From Lachnospiraceae bacterium G11 (GTDB lineage Bacteria > Bacillota > Clostridia > Lachnospirales > Lachnospiraceae), in NCBI GenBank assembly GCA_900103495.1, contig FMWZ01000010.1, forward strand, positions 62,001 through 126,000: a stretch of 64,000 nt of DNA, in the 5' to 3' direction. Position numbers and translations under genes: made by a program. Position 1 is the first letter of the stretch. Each line of letters opens with the position of its first letter. The notes under the pieces were generated by a model. It ran no database searches. It saw nothing but the letters and a program-made list of their open reading frames with translations, and was not told the DNA's origin. This document shows, one piece after another, positions 26,951 through 35,621 of this stretch.

Positions 26951-27883
26951 ATGGAAGATACAAACAAGAAAACGAAAAAGAACGATTCCTCGAAGATTCA
27001 GTTCGAAGAGGAACGATATACAATAAAGAAAACCAATCCTGCCGTTAAGGCTGTGATCTTTGTTTTCCTGGGAATCTGGGCATTTATAAATCTGTTCCCG
27101 ATTTACTTTATGTTCACATTCTCTCTCAAATCAAACGAAGAGATTTTTGGTAAAAACGTAATCGGTCTCCCCAATGAGTGGCTTTGGTCCAACTACGCCG
27201 CTGCCATGAAAACGGGAAACATGGGATTATATTTCTTAAACAGTGTTCTGGTTACGGTAGCTGCCACAGCCATTACGGTTATCGCAGCAATGATGGCAAC
27301 CTACGCAATTACAAGAATCAAATGGAAACTGAGTTCAACCACAAACTCATTCTTCATGTTGGGACTTACAATTCCCCTTCAGGCTTCCATCGTTCCTGTA
27401 TACGTACTTTTGTCAAATGTGGCTAAGAAACCTGTAATCGGTGGAATATTCGGTATCAATACCTATGCTTCACTGATTATTCCTTACGCAGCATTTACTC
27501 TTGCAATGGCAATCCTCATCAGTACCGGTTTCATGGTTGAGATTCCCTACGATTTGGACGAGGCAGCAAGAATTGACGGATGCGGACTCTGGGGAACATT
27601 CTTCAAGATTATCGTACCCCTTATGAAGCCTGCTCTTTCCACCATCGGTGTTTACTCATACCTTCAGTGCTGGAACGAGTTCATGTTCGCAAACGTATTT
27701 ATTTCCGATTCGGTACACAGAACATTGCCCGTAGGTATCAAGGCCCTGTCGGGTCAGCATACCACCAACTGGGGACCTATCGGAGCGGCACTTTGTATCG
27801 CAACATTCCCTACACTTCTTGTTTATGTATTCTTAAGCAAGAGAATTCAGGAAAGCTTCATCGCCGGTGCCGTAAAAGGTTAA
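26951..27883 (+). CDS. CUT1 ABC transporter permease (MalG-like)
   Basis: A 310-residue permease with a hydrophilic, lysine-rich N-terminal extension of about 30 residues before the first helix (AVIFVFLGIWAFINLFPIYF). The EAA loop reads DLDEAARIDGCGLWGTFFKI and the C-terminus RIQESFIAGAVKG is standard. It is the last gene of the transporter, and a strong terminator follows 18 bases after its stop. Confidence 0.92.
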   Translation: MEDTNKKTKKNDSSKIQFEEERYTIKKTNPAVKAVIFVFLGIWAFINLFPIYFMFTFSLKSNEEIFGKNVIGLPNEWLWSNYAAAMKTGNMGLYFLNSVLVTVAATAITVIAAMMATYAITRIKWKLSSTTNSFFMLGLTIPLQASIVPVYVLLSNVAKKPVIGGIFGINTYASLIIPYAAFTLAMAILISTGFMVEIPYDLDEAARIDGCGLWGTFFKIIVPLMKPALSTIGVYSYLQCWNEFMFANVFISDSVHRTLPVGIKALSGQHTTNWGPIGAALCIATFPTLLVYVFLSKRIQESFIAGAVKG

Positions 27884-27901
27884 TAAAATATGTAAAACAC
27901 G

Positions 27902-27932
27902 CAGGTTTGGCAGTTTGCCAAACCTGTTTTTT
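27902..27932 (+). terminator. Rho-independent terminator after transporter
   Basis: CAGGTTTGGCA and TGCCAAACCTG are perfect 11-base arms with a 3-base loop, followed by TTTTTT. Confidence 0.95.
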
Positions 27933-27977
27933 ATGTTATCTTTAATATGAGAATTTAATTGAGCTGTGGGGTTACAA

Positions 27978-29747
27978 ATGGTTAATAAATCAGGGTCTGA
28001 AAGAAGACAGAAGAAAAAGAATAACACCCTCTCAACCAGAATCAACAGGGTAGTACTGACGATTCTTATTTTGATTATTATTTCTTTCCTTGTATCCATA
28101 TACATTATTACCGAAAGAGAGAGGAAAGAATATGAGATTAGAGAGGCCGAAAACACCATAAAGACCCTCTCCAGCAACATTAATTCCGAGCTGGAAAGCT
28201 ATATGGAACTGTCCAGGCTTATCATGATGGAAGATCGCCTGGTGAAGTTTCTAAGAGCAGACGGAACCTCTGTTGATATAGGTATGATCAATGATGCCAG
28301 ATACGGAATCATGGATATTTTAAATGTTACGGGAGGAGTGGATTCTGTCATTGTTATCAGGGATGACCTGATAATGGCGAGGACAAACCGATTCACATAC
28401 AAGTTTGATTACAATAAACTGTCCTCCGATGAATGGAAGCAGGACATACTGGTTAAAAAGGGTAAGGCTGTTATTTCCCTTAACAGCAACGGAATAGCTA
28501 CAAAGCAGGACGGAAAGCCTGTTGTTACCATAGGCAGAACCGTATACGATAACGTCAATCAGAAAAAGAGGGGCGTAATGCTCATGAACATTTCAGCCAA
28601 TGTTCTTGATATTATGCTCAATGAACTTCGCTATGACAATATTTGTATTATGGGTGAGGACGGCTCATATCTGGCAGGAAACAGGAGCCTTCTGAAATAC
28701 TACGACAGCACCTTTGACAGGTCCACTGTTTTTCATGAAGACATCAAGGAAAACAGAGAGAAGATAATGATATCCGGGGCAAAAGTCGAAAATACCCCCA
28801 TCATTATCCTTCGGGTAAGCAACTTCGGAACCCAGGGAATTCCCTACAGCATACTTTTCATGTTATGTGTTCTTTTGCTTATATACCTTGTGGGAATGAC
28901 TTATCTGGGAGGCTTTGTTACAAGAAATATAACTGATCCCGTGTCCCAGCTTTCGGAATCCATGGAGAGAAACAAGGCCTCAGGTGAGCTTAAGCCCATT
29001 GAGACCCACATTCCTGATGGTGAATTGAATGAGCTGAAGAATGATTACAACAGCCTTATTGGCCACGTAAATGAACTTATTGAAACCCTTCTTGAGCAGG
29101 AGAAAACCCTTCAGAAGGCGGAGATGAGGGTCCTTCAGGAACAGATTAAGCCACATTTCTTATATAATTCCATAGAAACCATAGGATTTCTTGCTCTGGA
29201 TGCCGGAGCCGACAACGTACATGACGCGTTGGAGACCCTCGGAAGTTTTTACCGTAATTTCTTAAGTAAAGGTGGAAGAGATATTCCCCTTTCCAGGGAA
29301 ATAAGCATTGTAAAAGACTATTTATCTCTGCAGGCGCTAAGATATGGAGATATAATAAATGCAGAGTATGATATCAGTCCGGAAACCGAGAGAGTGGTTG
29401 TCCCCAAACTGATTTTGCAGCCTCTGGTGGAGAACAGTATTTATCACGGCATTCGATTGAAGGGAGAGAAGGGTCTTATTAAGATAAGCTCCTTTATGAA
29501 GGATGGAATGCTTCACCTGATAGTAAGGGATACAGGTGTGGGAATGACTGAGGAGGAAATTGAAGGAATTTTCGAAACCTCAGATGATGATAATGAGGAT
29601 CAGATGTCTAAAAGCTTCGGACTTAAGGGAACCATTGAGAGACTCAGGATTTATAATAATTCCGAGGATGTGGTTCGGATTCGAAGTGAAGTAGGGGAAT
29701 ACACCGAGATTGAATTCATGATTAAAGACAGCAGAAGTGGGGAGTAG
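27978..29747 (+). CDS. YesM-type sensor histidine kinase
   Basis: A 589-residue membrane kinase. The ATG at 27978 is chosen over an in-frame GTG at 27966 since GGGG lies just ahead of it. A first membrane helix (TILILIIISFLVSIYIIT) is followed by an extracellular sensor of about 230 residues, a second helix (LFMLCVLLLIYLVGMTYL), a HAMP-like linker and a His_kinase domain: phospho-acceptor His in EQIKPHFLYNSIETIG, N-box LVENSIYHGI, G-box VRDTGVGMTEEE. It pairs with the response regulator that begins six bases after its stop and probably senses sugars outside the cell to control the neighbouring importer. Confidence 0.92.
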   Translation: MVNKSGSERRQKKKNNTLSTRINRVVLTILILIIISFLVSIYIITERERKEYEIREAENTIKTLSSNINSELESYMELSRLIMMEDRLVKFLRADGTSVDIGMINDARYGIMDILNVTGGVDSVIVIRDDLIMARTNRFTYKFDYNKLSSDEWKQDILVKKGKAVISLNSNGIATKQDGKPVVTIGRTVYDNVNQKKRGVMLMNISANVLDIMLNELRYDNICIMGEDGSYLAGNRSLLKYYDSTFDRSTVFHEDIKENREKIMISGAKVENTPIIILRVSNFGTQGIPYSILFMLCVLLLIYLVGMTYLGGFVTRNITDPVSQLSESMERNKASGELKPIETHIPDGELNELKNDYNSLIGHVNELIETLLEQEKTLQKAEMRVLQEQIKPHFLYNSIETIGFLALDAGADNVHDALETLGSFYRNFLSKGGRDIPLSREISIVKDYLSLQALRYGDIINAEYDISPETERVVVPKLILQPLVENSIYHGIRLKGEKGLIKISSFMKDGMLHLIVRDTGVGMTEEEIEGIFETSDDDNEDQMSKSFGLKGTIERLRIYNNSEDVVRIRSEVGEYTEIEFMIKDSRSGE

Positions 29748-29753
29748 AAGAGT

Positions 29754-30515
29754 ATGAACAGAAAATTCAGAGTCATGGTGATTGACGATGAGGAAACAGC
29801 CAGAAAGCTTATTAAAGCCCTTGTAAACTGGGATGAGCTTGGCATGGAGGTGGTGGGTGAAGCTGCCAGCGGAATCGAAGCCATCAACATCATCGATGAT
29901 CTTAAGCCGGATATAGTTTTTGTGGATATTTCAATGCCTTTCATGGATGGAATTGAGTTTACAAAGATAGCCACAGACAGATATCCGAACCTGATTATAA
30001 TAATAATGACGGCTATTGACGAGTTTGAATATGCCAGAAAATGCGTGAGCATGCCGGTTTTTGAGTACATGCTTAAGCCCATGGTAAGGGCCGAGATAGA
30101 CAATACTTTAAACAGGGCCAGAGAAAGGCTTCTTGGGGAGAAAGACTACTGGGAGGAGCAAAAGAATTCTTCCGAAGCGGAGGCGGATTCGGAGACCGAC
30201 TCCATGGAGCAGATCAAGAAGTATGTGGCGGATAACTACACGGATTCAGGAATTAACCTGACTCAGGTTGCCGCAGAATTCGGATTCAGCTCCAGCTACC
30301 TGTCAAGAAAGTTCAAGCAGGATGTGGGAATGAACTTTGTAGAGTATCTGACGGATCTTCGAATGAAGAAGGCCATTGAGCTGGCTCAGAAAAATGTAAA
30401 AATGTTTAAGACAGCGTCTGAGGTTGGAATCCCGGATCCAAACTATTTTTCAAGATGCTTTAAGAAATATACCGGGAAGAGCTATTCGGACTACACAGCC
30501 AAAAAGACAGATTAG
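29754..30515 (+). CDS. YesN-type response regulator, AraC family output
   Basis: A 253-residue regulator. The receiver domain has the acidic pair DDE at 11-13, phosphorylation site Asp 58 in VFVDISMPFMDGIEF, and Lys in YMLKPM. A linker of about 40 residues leads to an AraC double helix-turn-helix (LTQVAAEFGFSSSYLSRKFK, TASEVGIPDPNYFSRCFKKY). It is the partner of the preceding kinase and likely activates the importer at 24595-27883. Confidence 0.93.
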   Translation: MNRKFRVMVIDDEETARKLIKALVNWDELGMEVVGEAASGIEAINIIDDLKPDIVFVDISMPFMDGIEFTKIATDRYPNLIIIIMTAIDEFEYARKCVSMPVFEYMLKPMVRAEIDNTLNRARERLLGEKDYWEEQKNSSEAEADSETDSMEQIKKYVADNYTDSGINLTQVAAEFGFSSSYLSRKFKQDVGMNFVEYLTDLRMKKAIELAQKNVKMFKTASEVGIPDPNYFSRCFKKYTGKSYSDYTAKKTD

Positions 30516-30533
30516 TATAAAAGAGAGAGTTTT

Positions 30534-31553
30534 ATGACAACAATCAAGGAGATTGCCAAACTGGCGGAAGTGTCCAGGGGAACCGTGGACAGAGTTCTAA
30601 ACAACAGAGAGGGCGTCAGCGAAGAAACAGCCGAAAAGGTCAGAAAGATTGCTGAGGAACTGGGATATAAACCCAACAAGGTCGGTATGGCTTTGGCTGC
30701 ACAAAAGAATAAGTTCCTTATCGGAATTATCGTATTCAGCCGTAAGAACGCTTTCTTTGACCAGGTTATCGAAGGCGTAAATGAGAAGGCCGATGAGCTG
30801 GCTTTCTTTGGATGCTCTGTGATTATTAAGCGCGTGGCATATAATACCGCCGCCCAGCTTTCAGCCATATGGGAATGTCTTAACGAGGGGGCCCAGGGCA
30901 TAATTATTACCCCTTATAACGACACCTTAATCTGTGAGAGATTAAACGCTCTTATAAACGATGGAATCCCTGTTATCACCTTAAATTCAGACGCTGAGAA
31001 TGTTAACAGAATAGCCTACGTGGGAAGTGACTATTATAACTCCGGAAGAGCTGCGGGAGCTTTAATGCAGTTAATGACACACGGAGAAACCAACATAGGC
31101 GTAATTCTTGGTGACAGAAACATTCTTTGCCACTCCAGAAGAGAAGCAGGCTTCAGAAGCAAATTATCTTCTGACAAGCGATTCAAAATTGTGGATGTAC
31201 AGGAGAATTTTGATGATGACCTTAAGAGTTATGAGATAGTCAGTAAGATGCTTAAGGAACATCCGGAGATAAACGGTTTGTACTTCACTGCCGCAGGCGT
31301 TTTCGGAGGCTGCAAGGCCATACAGGAGCTTGGGGAGGATCGAGACATAAAGGTTATAACCTATGATGCCGTTCCCACAACCTTGGATATGCTGGATAAA
31401 GGAATTGTAACCGCCACAATCTGTCAGGAGCCTAAATGGCAGGGGTCCAAATCTCTTGAGCTTATGTACAATTATCTAAGCGGAAATGAAGACGAAGAGA
31501 TTAACAGCTACTACTATTCAGAACTAAATATCAAAATAAAAGAGGCACGGTGA
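30534..31553 (+). CDS. LacI-family transcriptional regulator
   Basis: A 339-residue regulator. The N-terminal headpiece is complete: TIKEIAKLAEVSRGTVDRVLNNREGVSEETAEKVRKIAEELGYKPN (recognition helix with RGTVDRVLN). A periplasmic-binding-protein-like sensor domain follows (FLIGIIVFSRKNAFFDQVIEG, VITLNSDAENVNRIAYVGSD, ITYDAVPTTLDMLDKGIVTATI), resembling ribose/xylose-binding types. It lies next to xylB and xylA and is the best candidate for the repressor that binds the paired dyads in their shared promoter region. The gene's 3' end is inside a terminator hairpin. Confidence 0.92.
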   Translation: MTTIKEIAKLAEVSRGTVDRVLNNREGVSEETAEKVRKIAEELGYKPNKVGMALAAQKNKFLIGIIVFSRKNAFFDQVIEGVNEKADELAFFGCSVIIKRVAYNTAAQLSAIWECLNEGAQGIIITPYNDTLICERLNALINDGIPVITLNSDAENVNRIAYVGSDYYNSGRAAGALMQLMTHGETNIGVILGDRNILCHSRREAGFRSKLSSDKRFKIVDVQENFDDDLKSYEIVSKMLKEHPEINGLYFTAAGVFGGCKAIQELGEDRDIKVITYDAVPTTLDMLDKGIVTATICQEPKWQGSKSLELMYNYLSGNEDEEINSYYYSELNIKIKEAR

Positions 31554-31572
31554 TAAAAACCGTGTCTCTTTC
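31541..31572. terminator. Bidirectional terminator between lacI-type gene and xylB
   Basis: AGAGGCACGGT (31541-31551) pairs with ACCGTGTCTCT (31559-31569) with one G-U pair. The left arm overlaps the end of the LacI coding region. T-rich tails lie on both sides (TCTTTCATTCTTATT on plus, TCTTTTATTTTG on minus), so it can end both convergent genes. A near copy lies after xylA. Confidence 0.85.
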
Positions 31573-31603
31573 ATTCTTATTCCAAAAGGAGTCGTATAGT
31601 CAA

Positions 31604-33073
31604 TTAACCGATAACCTTGAAGATGGGCTTGAGTGCGGGATAAATCTGTTTAAACTTGTTGTAGCACTCATCATACTTCTTGGTAAGTTCAGGATCGGGT
31701 TCAACAGTGTCAACAACCTTAACCAGTTTCTCGGCTGCTTCCTCAACACTCTTAAACTCTCCGCAGGCTACAGCAGCAAGCATTGCTCCGCCGTATCCGG
31801 GACCTTCTTCACTTTCAATGACATCTACCTTGATTCCTAAAATGTTTGCAATCATCTTCTTCCAGAGAGGACTCTTTGCGCCACCGCCGCAGATCTTGGT
31901 TCTGTCAATCTTGATTCCCAAAGACTTTGCAACTTCAAATGAATCTCTGAGGGCAAAAGCCACACCCTCTAATATTGCCTGAGTCATATCTTCTCTTGTG
32001 GTATCCATTGTAATACCGGTAAATGTTCCCCTTGCATAAGGATCGTTAAGAGGAGAACGCTCACCCATAAGGTAAGGAAGGAAGAATACATGGTTCTCAC
32101 CAAGCTTTGTGATAGCCTTCTGCTCGTCGGCAAAGTTTGTTGTCTTAAGAATATCTTCCATCCACCACTTGTTACAGGATGCAGCTGAAAGCATGCAGCC
32201 CATAAGGTGATAGCTTCCGTCAGCGTGTGCAAAGGAGTGAAGAGCGTTGAAACTGTCTACTCCGAAGGTCTTGGAGGAGATGAAGATTGTTCCGCTTGTT
32301 CCCAGGGAAATGTTACATCTTCCGTCACCAACGGTTCCTGTTCCTACTGCAGCTGCAGCGTTGTCGCCTGCACCGGCAACAATCTTAACGGTTGTGGGAA
32401 GGCCAAGTTCAGCTGCCACATCGGGCTTAATGGTTCCTACTGCTTCATAGCTTTCGAAGATCTTTGCAAGCTGTGATTCCTTAACATCACAGATCTCCAT
32501 CATTTCCTTAGACCAGCATCTGTTCTTTACATCGAAAAGAAGCATTCCTGAAGCATCGGAAACGTCTGTGCAATGTACTCCTGAAAGCTTATATGCAAGA
32601 TAGTCCTTGGGAAGCATAATCTTCTCAATCTTCTTGAAGTTCTCGGGCTCTTTGTTCTTAACCCATAAAATCTTGGGTGCTGTAAATCCGGTAAAAGCAA
32701 TATTTGCTGTGTATTGGGAAAGCTTATCTTTGCCGATTGTGTTGTTGAGATAATCGGTTTCTTCTGTGGTACGTCCGTCGTTCCAAAGAATAGCGGGACG
32801 AATAACGTTATCATCCTTATCAAGAATTACAAGGCCGTGCATCTGTCCGCCAAAGCTTATTCCTGCAACCTTGCTCTTGTCGCATTCGCTAAGAAGCTCT
32901 TTCAAACCTTCCATTGATCTGGAATACCAGTCTTCGGGTTTCTGCTCTGACCAGCCGGGATGAGGGAAATATAATTCGTAGTCTTTAGAAACTACTTTAT
33001 GAATCTTACCCATTTCATCCATAAGTAAAAGTTTAACGGCAGATGTTCCCAAGTCGATTCCAACGTATAACAT
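31604..33073 (-). CDS. xylB: Xylulokinase
   Basis: A 489-residue FGGY-family sugar kinase; phosphorylates D-xylulose to xylulose 5-phosphate. The N-terminus MLYVGIDLGTSAVKLLLMDE is the ATP phosphate-binding motif, GISFGGQMHGLVILD carries the xylulose-binding loop, VAGAGDNAAAAVGTG holds the catalytic Asp (about 236), and the second FGGY signature region is KICGGGAKSPLWKKMIANI. Length is normal. It is transcribed away from xylA across a 226-base promoter region. Next step is the pentose phosphate pathway. Confidence 0.95.
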   Translation of the reverse strand: MLYVGIDLGTSAVKLLLMDEMGKIHKVVSKDYELYFPHPGWSEQKPEDWYSRSMEGLKELLSECDKSKVAGISFGGQMHGLVILDKDDNVIRPAILWNDGRTTEETDYLNNTIGKDKLSQYTANIAFTGFTAPKILWVKNKEPENFKKIEKIMLPKDYLAYKLSGVHCTDVSDASGMLLFDVKNRCWSKEMMEICDVKESQLAKIFESYEAVGTIKPDVAAELGLPTTVKIVAGAGDNAAAAVGTGTVGDGRCNISLGTSGTIFISSKTFGVDSFNALHSFAHADGSYHLMGCMLSAASCNKWWMEDILKTTNFADEQKAITKLGENHVFFLPYLMGERSPLNDPYARGTFTGITMDTTREDMTQAILEGVAFALRDSFEVAKSLGIKIDRTKICGGGAKSPLWKKMIANILGIKVDVIESEEGPGYGGAMLAAVACGEFKSVEEAAEKLVKVVDTVEPDPELTKKYDECYNKFKQIYPALKPIFKVIG

Positions 33074-33117
33074 ATGTACTTACCCTCCTCAAGTCGCGTG
33101 TTTTCCAAGTTTCCTCG

Positions 33118-33128
33118 TGCTCGTGCAC
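33118..33128 (-). promoter_or_regulatory. Candidate operator in xylB promoter
   Basis: On the minus strand the site reads GTGCACGAGCA, within a perfect 10-base palindrome TCGTGCACGA at 33121-33130. It matches 10 of 11 bases with the site GTGCTCGAGCA in front of xylA. It lies just downstream of the probable xylB transcription start. Confidence 0.55.
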
Positions 33129-33141
33129 GAAATCTGTCTTT

Positions 33142-33171
33142 ATCGTACTACAAACCCGCACCAAAATTCAA
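33142..33171 (-). promoter_or_regulatory. Possible promoter of xylB
   Basis: On the minus strand TTGAAT (33171-33166) and TACGAT (33147-33142) are 18 bases apart. The match to consensus is moderate. Confidence 0.4.
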
Positions 33172-33192
33172 TAATTATTTACATTTTTCCCA

Positions 33193-33221
33193 TTTACAGT
33201 TCATATTTTTTGTGCTATAAA
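33193..33221 (+). promoter_or_regulatory. Promoter of xylA
   Basis: TTTACA (33193-33198) and TATAAA (33216-33221) are 17 bases apart. The predicted start is near 33228, upstream of the palindrome at 33250. Confidence 0.55.
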
Positions 33222-33248
33222 GGTAACAGAAGCCAAAAAACGCCCAAT

Positions 33249-33259
33249 GTGCTCGAGCA
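33249..33259 (+). promoter_or_regulatory. Candidate operator in xylA leader
   Basis: GTGCTCGAGCA contains the perfect palindrome TGCTCGAGCA (33250-33259) with a central CG, as expected for LacI-family sites. It lies about 20-30 bases downstream of the predicted xylA start, a roadblock position. Confidence 0.55.
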
Positions 33260-33299
33260 AGTAGCCATTCGGGTTTAATACTTTAAGGAGGTATTTTAT

Positions 33300-34622
33300 A
33301 TGTCAGAGTTTTTTAAGAACATTCCTGAGATCAAGTTCGAAGGCAAGGACAGCAAGAATCCTTTCGCATTCAAATATTATGATCCTGAGAAAGTTATCAT
33401 GGGTAAGAAGATGAAGGAGCACCTTCCTTTTGCAATGGCTTGGTGGCACAACCTTTGTGCAACAGGCGTTGATATGTTTGGTGCAGGTTCAGCTGATAAG
33501 TCTTTCGGAGCACAGCCCGGAACAATGGAGCATGCAAAGGCTAAGGTTGATGCAGGTGTCGAATTCATGAAGAAGCTTGGTATCGAGTACTACTGCTTCC
33601 ATGATGTAGACCTTGTTCCCGAAGATCCTACAGATATCAATGTTACCAACGCTCGTCTTGACGAGATTTCAGATTACATCTTAGAGAAGACCAAAGGCAC
33701 CAACATCAAGTGCTTATGGGGAACAGCAAACATGTTTGGTAACCCCAGATTCATGAACGGTGCAGGTTCCACAAACTCAGTAGATGTTTACTCATTCGCA
33801 GCAGCTCAGGTTAAGAAGGCTATCGACATCACCATCAAACTCGGTGGTAGAGGATATGTATTCTGGGGCGGCCGTGAAGGTTACGAGACACTTCTCAACA
33901 CAGACATGAAGTTCGAGCAGGAGAACATCGCTCAGCTCATGAGAATGGCTGTTAACTACGGTAGAAGCAAAGGCTTCATGGGAGACTTCTATATCGAGCC
34001 TAAGCCGAAGGAGCCCATGAAACATCAGTATGATTTCGATGCTGCAACAGCTATCGGATTCTTAAAGCAGTACGGTCTTGATAAGGACTTCAAGATGAAC
34101 ATCGAGGCTAACCATGCTACACTTGCAGGTCATACCTTCCAGCACGAGTTAAGAGTATCCGCTATGAACGGCATGCTCGGTTCTGTAGATGCTAACCAGG
34201 GCGATATGCTTCTTGGCTGGGATACAGATGAGTTCCCCTTCAATGTGTACGATGCAACTCTTGCTATGTACGAAGTACTTAAGGGCGGCGGATTAACAGG
34301 TGGATTCAACTTCGACTCCAAGAACAGACGTCCTTCCAACACACCTGAGGATATGTTCCACGCATTCATCCTTGGTATGGATACATTCGCACTTGGCCTC
34401 ATCAAGGCAGCTGAGATGATTGAGGATGGCAGAATTGACAACTTCGTTAAGGAGAAATACTCAAGCTTCTCTAACACAGAACTCGGTAAGAAGATCCGCA
34501 ACAACACAGCAACTCTTGAAGAGCTTGCTGCACACGCTTGCGACATCAAGAAGCCTAACGATCCCGGTTCAGGACGTCAGGAGTACCTTGAGTCTGTAAT
34601 GAATAACATTCTCTTCTCATAA
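33300..34622 (+). CDS. xylA: Xylose isomerase
   Basis: A 440-residue class II xylose isomerase; converts D-xylose to D-xylulose using two divalent metals. Motifs: [12 protein letters not shown] with the catalytic His, [39 protein letters not shown] (metal-binding Glu and the catalytic Lys), [19 protein letters not shown] and [18 protein letters not shown]. Length and order match enzymes of anaerobic Firmicutes. A strong AAGGAGG site precedes the ATG. It is single, with its own promoter and a perfect hairpin after it. Confidence 0.97.
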   Translation: MSEFFKNIPEIKFEGKDSKNPFAFKYYDPEKVIMGKKMKEHLPFAMAWWHNLCATGVDMFGAGSADKSFGAQPGTMEHAKAKVDAGVEFMKKLGIEYYCFHDVDLVPEDPTDINVTNARLDEISDYILEKTKGTNIKCLWGTANMFGNPRFMNGAGSTNSVDVYSFAAAQVKKAIDITIKLGGRGYVFWGGREGYETLLNTDMKFEQENIAQLMRMAVNYGRSKGFMGDFYIEPKPKEPMKHQYDFDAATAIGFLKQYGLDKDFKMNIEANHATLAGHTFQHELRVSAMNGMLGSVDANQGDMLLGWDTDEFPFNVYDATLAMYEVLKGGGLTGGFNFDSKNRRPSNTPEDMFHAFILGMDTFALGLIKAAEMIEDGRIDNFVKEKYSSFSNTELGKKIRNNTATLEELAAHACDIKKPNDPGSGRQEYLESVMNNILFS

Positions 34623-34644
34623 GAGATAAAAGGTAGGTATTATG

Positions 34645-34680
34645 AGAGGCACGGTAAGTATTACCGTGCCTCTATGTTTA
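34645..34680 (+). terminator. Perfect stem-loop after xylA
   Basis: AGAGGCACGGTAA (34645-34657) pairs perfectly with TTACCGTGCCTCT (34661-34673) around a GTA loop; the tail is ATGTTTAT, only partly T-rich. The stem shares AGAGGCACGGT with the terminator at 31541-31551. Confidence 0.75.
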
Positions 34681-34699
34681 TAAAGAATTGGGGAGCGTT

Positions 34700-35620
34700 A
34701 TGATTAAGAAACTAAAAGGCATAATAAACGAATATTTTATTGGAAACGAAGAAGTAGTTAACAACCTTTTGATTTGTCTTCTGGCAGGAGGACATGTGCT
34801 TTTGGAGGATGTTCCCGGTGTGGGCAAAACCACCTTGGCCAAAACCCTTTCAAAGGCAGTAAGTTTGGATTTCGGAAGAATACAATTCACTCCGGACACA
34901 TTACCGTCAGATGTGACAGGAGTGTCAGTTTTAAATATGAAAACCGGTGAGTTTGAATACCGAGAGGGTGCCATTATGCACCAGATGATACTGGCGGACG
35001 AAATAAACAGAACTTCACCAAAGACTCAGGCAAGTCTTCTTGAAGCCATGGCTGAAGGAAGAGTAACGGTGGACGGAAGAGTAACCGAACTTCCCAAGCC
35101 CTTTATGGTTATTGCCACACAGAACCCCGTGGAATTCGTGGGAACCTATCCCCTTCCCGAGGCTCAGATGGACAGATTCATGATGAAGCTTTCCATAGGA
35201 TACCCGAAGCCTGAAGATGAAATAAACCTTACAAAGAATCAGCTTAGCGGCAAAACCTTCGAGAATATAGAAAGTGTTCTCACGGCTGAGGACATTTTAA
35301 AGATGAGAGAAGAAGTGGCAGAGGTTAAGATTGTGGACAGCGTATTAAAGTACGCCAATGACATAATCAATCTCACAAGGGAAGAGAAGCGCTTTGTCAT
35401 GGGAGCCAGTCCCAGAGCCATGATTCTTTTTGTTAAAGCTGCCCAGGCAAGGGCATTTCTTGAAGGAAGAGATTTTGTAACTCCCGATGATATTAAGGCC
35501 GTTTCCGTAAACGTGCTGCACCATAGACTGGCCCTGACCTATGAGGCCAAGATTGCCAAGGAGAATATCGAAAATATTCTCTATACCAATGTTTTGAAAG
35601 CAAAGGTTCCGATGGTGTAG
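34700..35620 (+). CDS. MoxR-family AAA ATPase
   Basis: A 306-residue cytoplasmic AAA+ ATPase. Walker A is EDVPGVGKTTLAK (about residues 36-48), Walker B is MILADEINRTSPKTQ, sensor 1 is FMVIATQNPVEF, and a sensor 2 Arg lies in MGASPRAMILFVKAA. Start chosen at ATG 34700, after GGGGAG, rather than an in-frame TTG at 34688. MoxR proteins act as chaperones with DUF58/von Willebrand-type partners; here the next two genes are DUF58 and a transglutaminase-domain protein, the usual trio. Confidence 0.93.
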   Translation: MIKKLKGIINEYFIGNEEVVNNLLICLLAGGHVLLEDVPGVGKTTLAKTLSKAVSLDFGRIQFTPDTLPSDVTGVSVLNMKTGEFEYREGAIMHQMILADEINRTSPKTQASLLEAMAEGRVTVDGRVTELPKPFMVIATQNPVEFVGTYPLPEAQMDRFMMKLSIGYPKPEDEINLTKNQLSGKTFENIESVLTAEDILKMREEVAEVKIVDSVLKYANDIINLTREEKRFVMGASPRAMILFVKAAQARAFLEGRDFVTPDDIKAVSVNVLHHRLALTYEAKIAKENIENILYTNVLKAKVPMV

Positions 35621-35621
35621 T

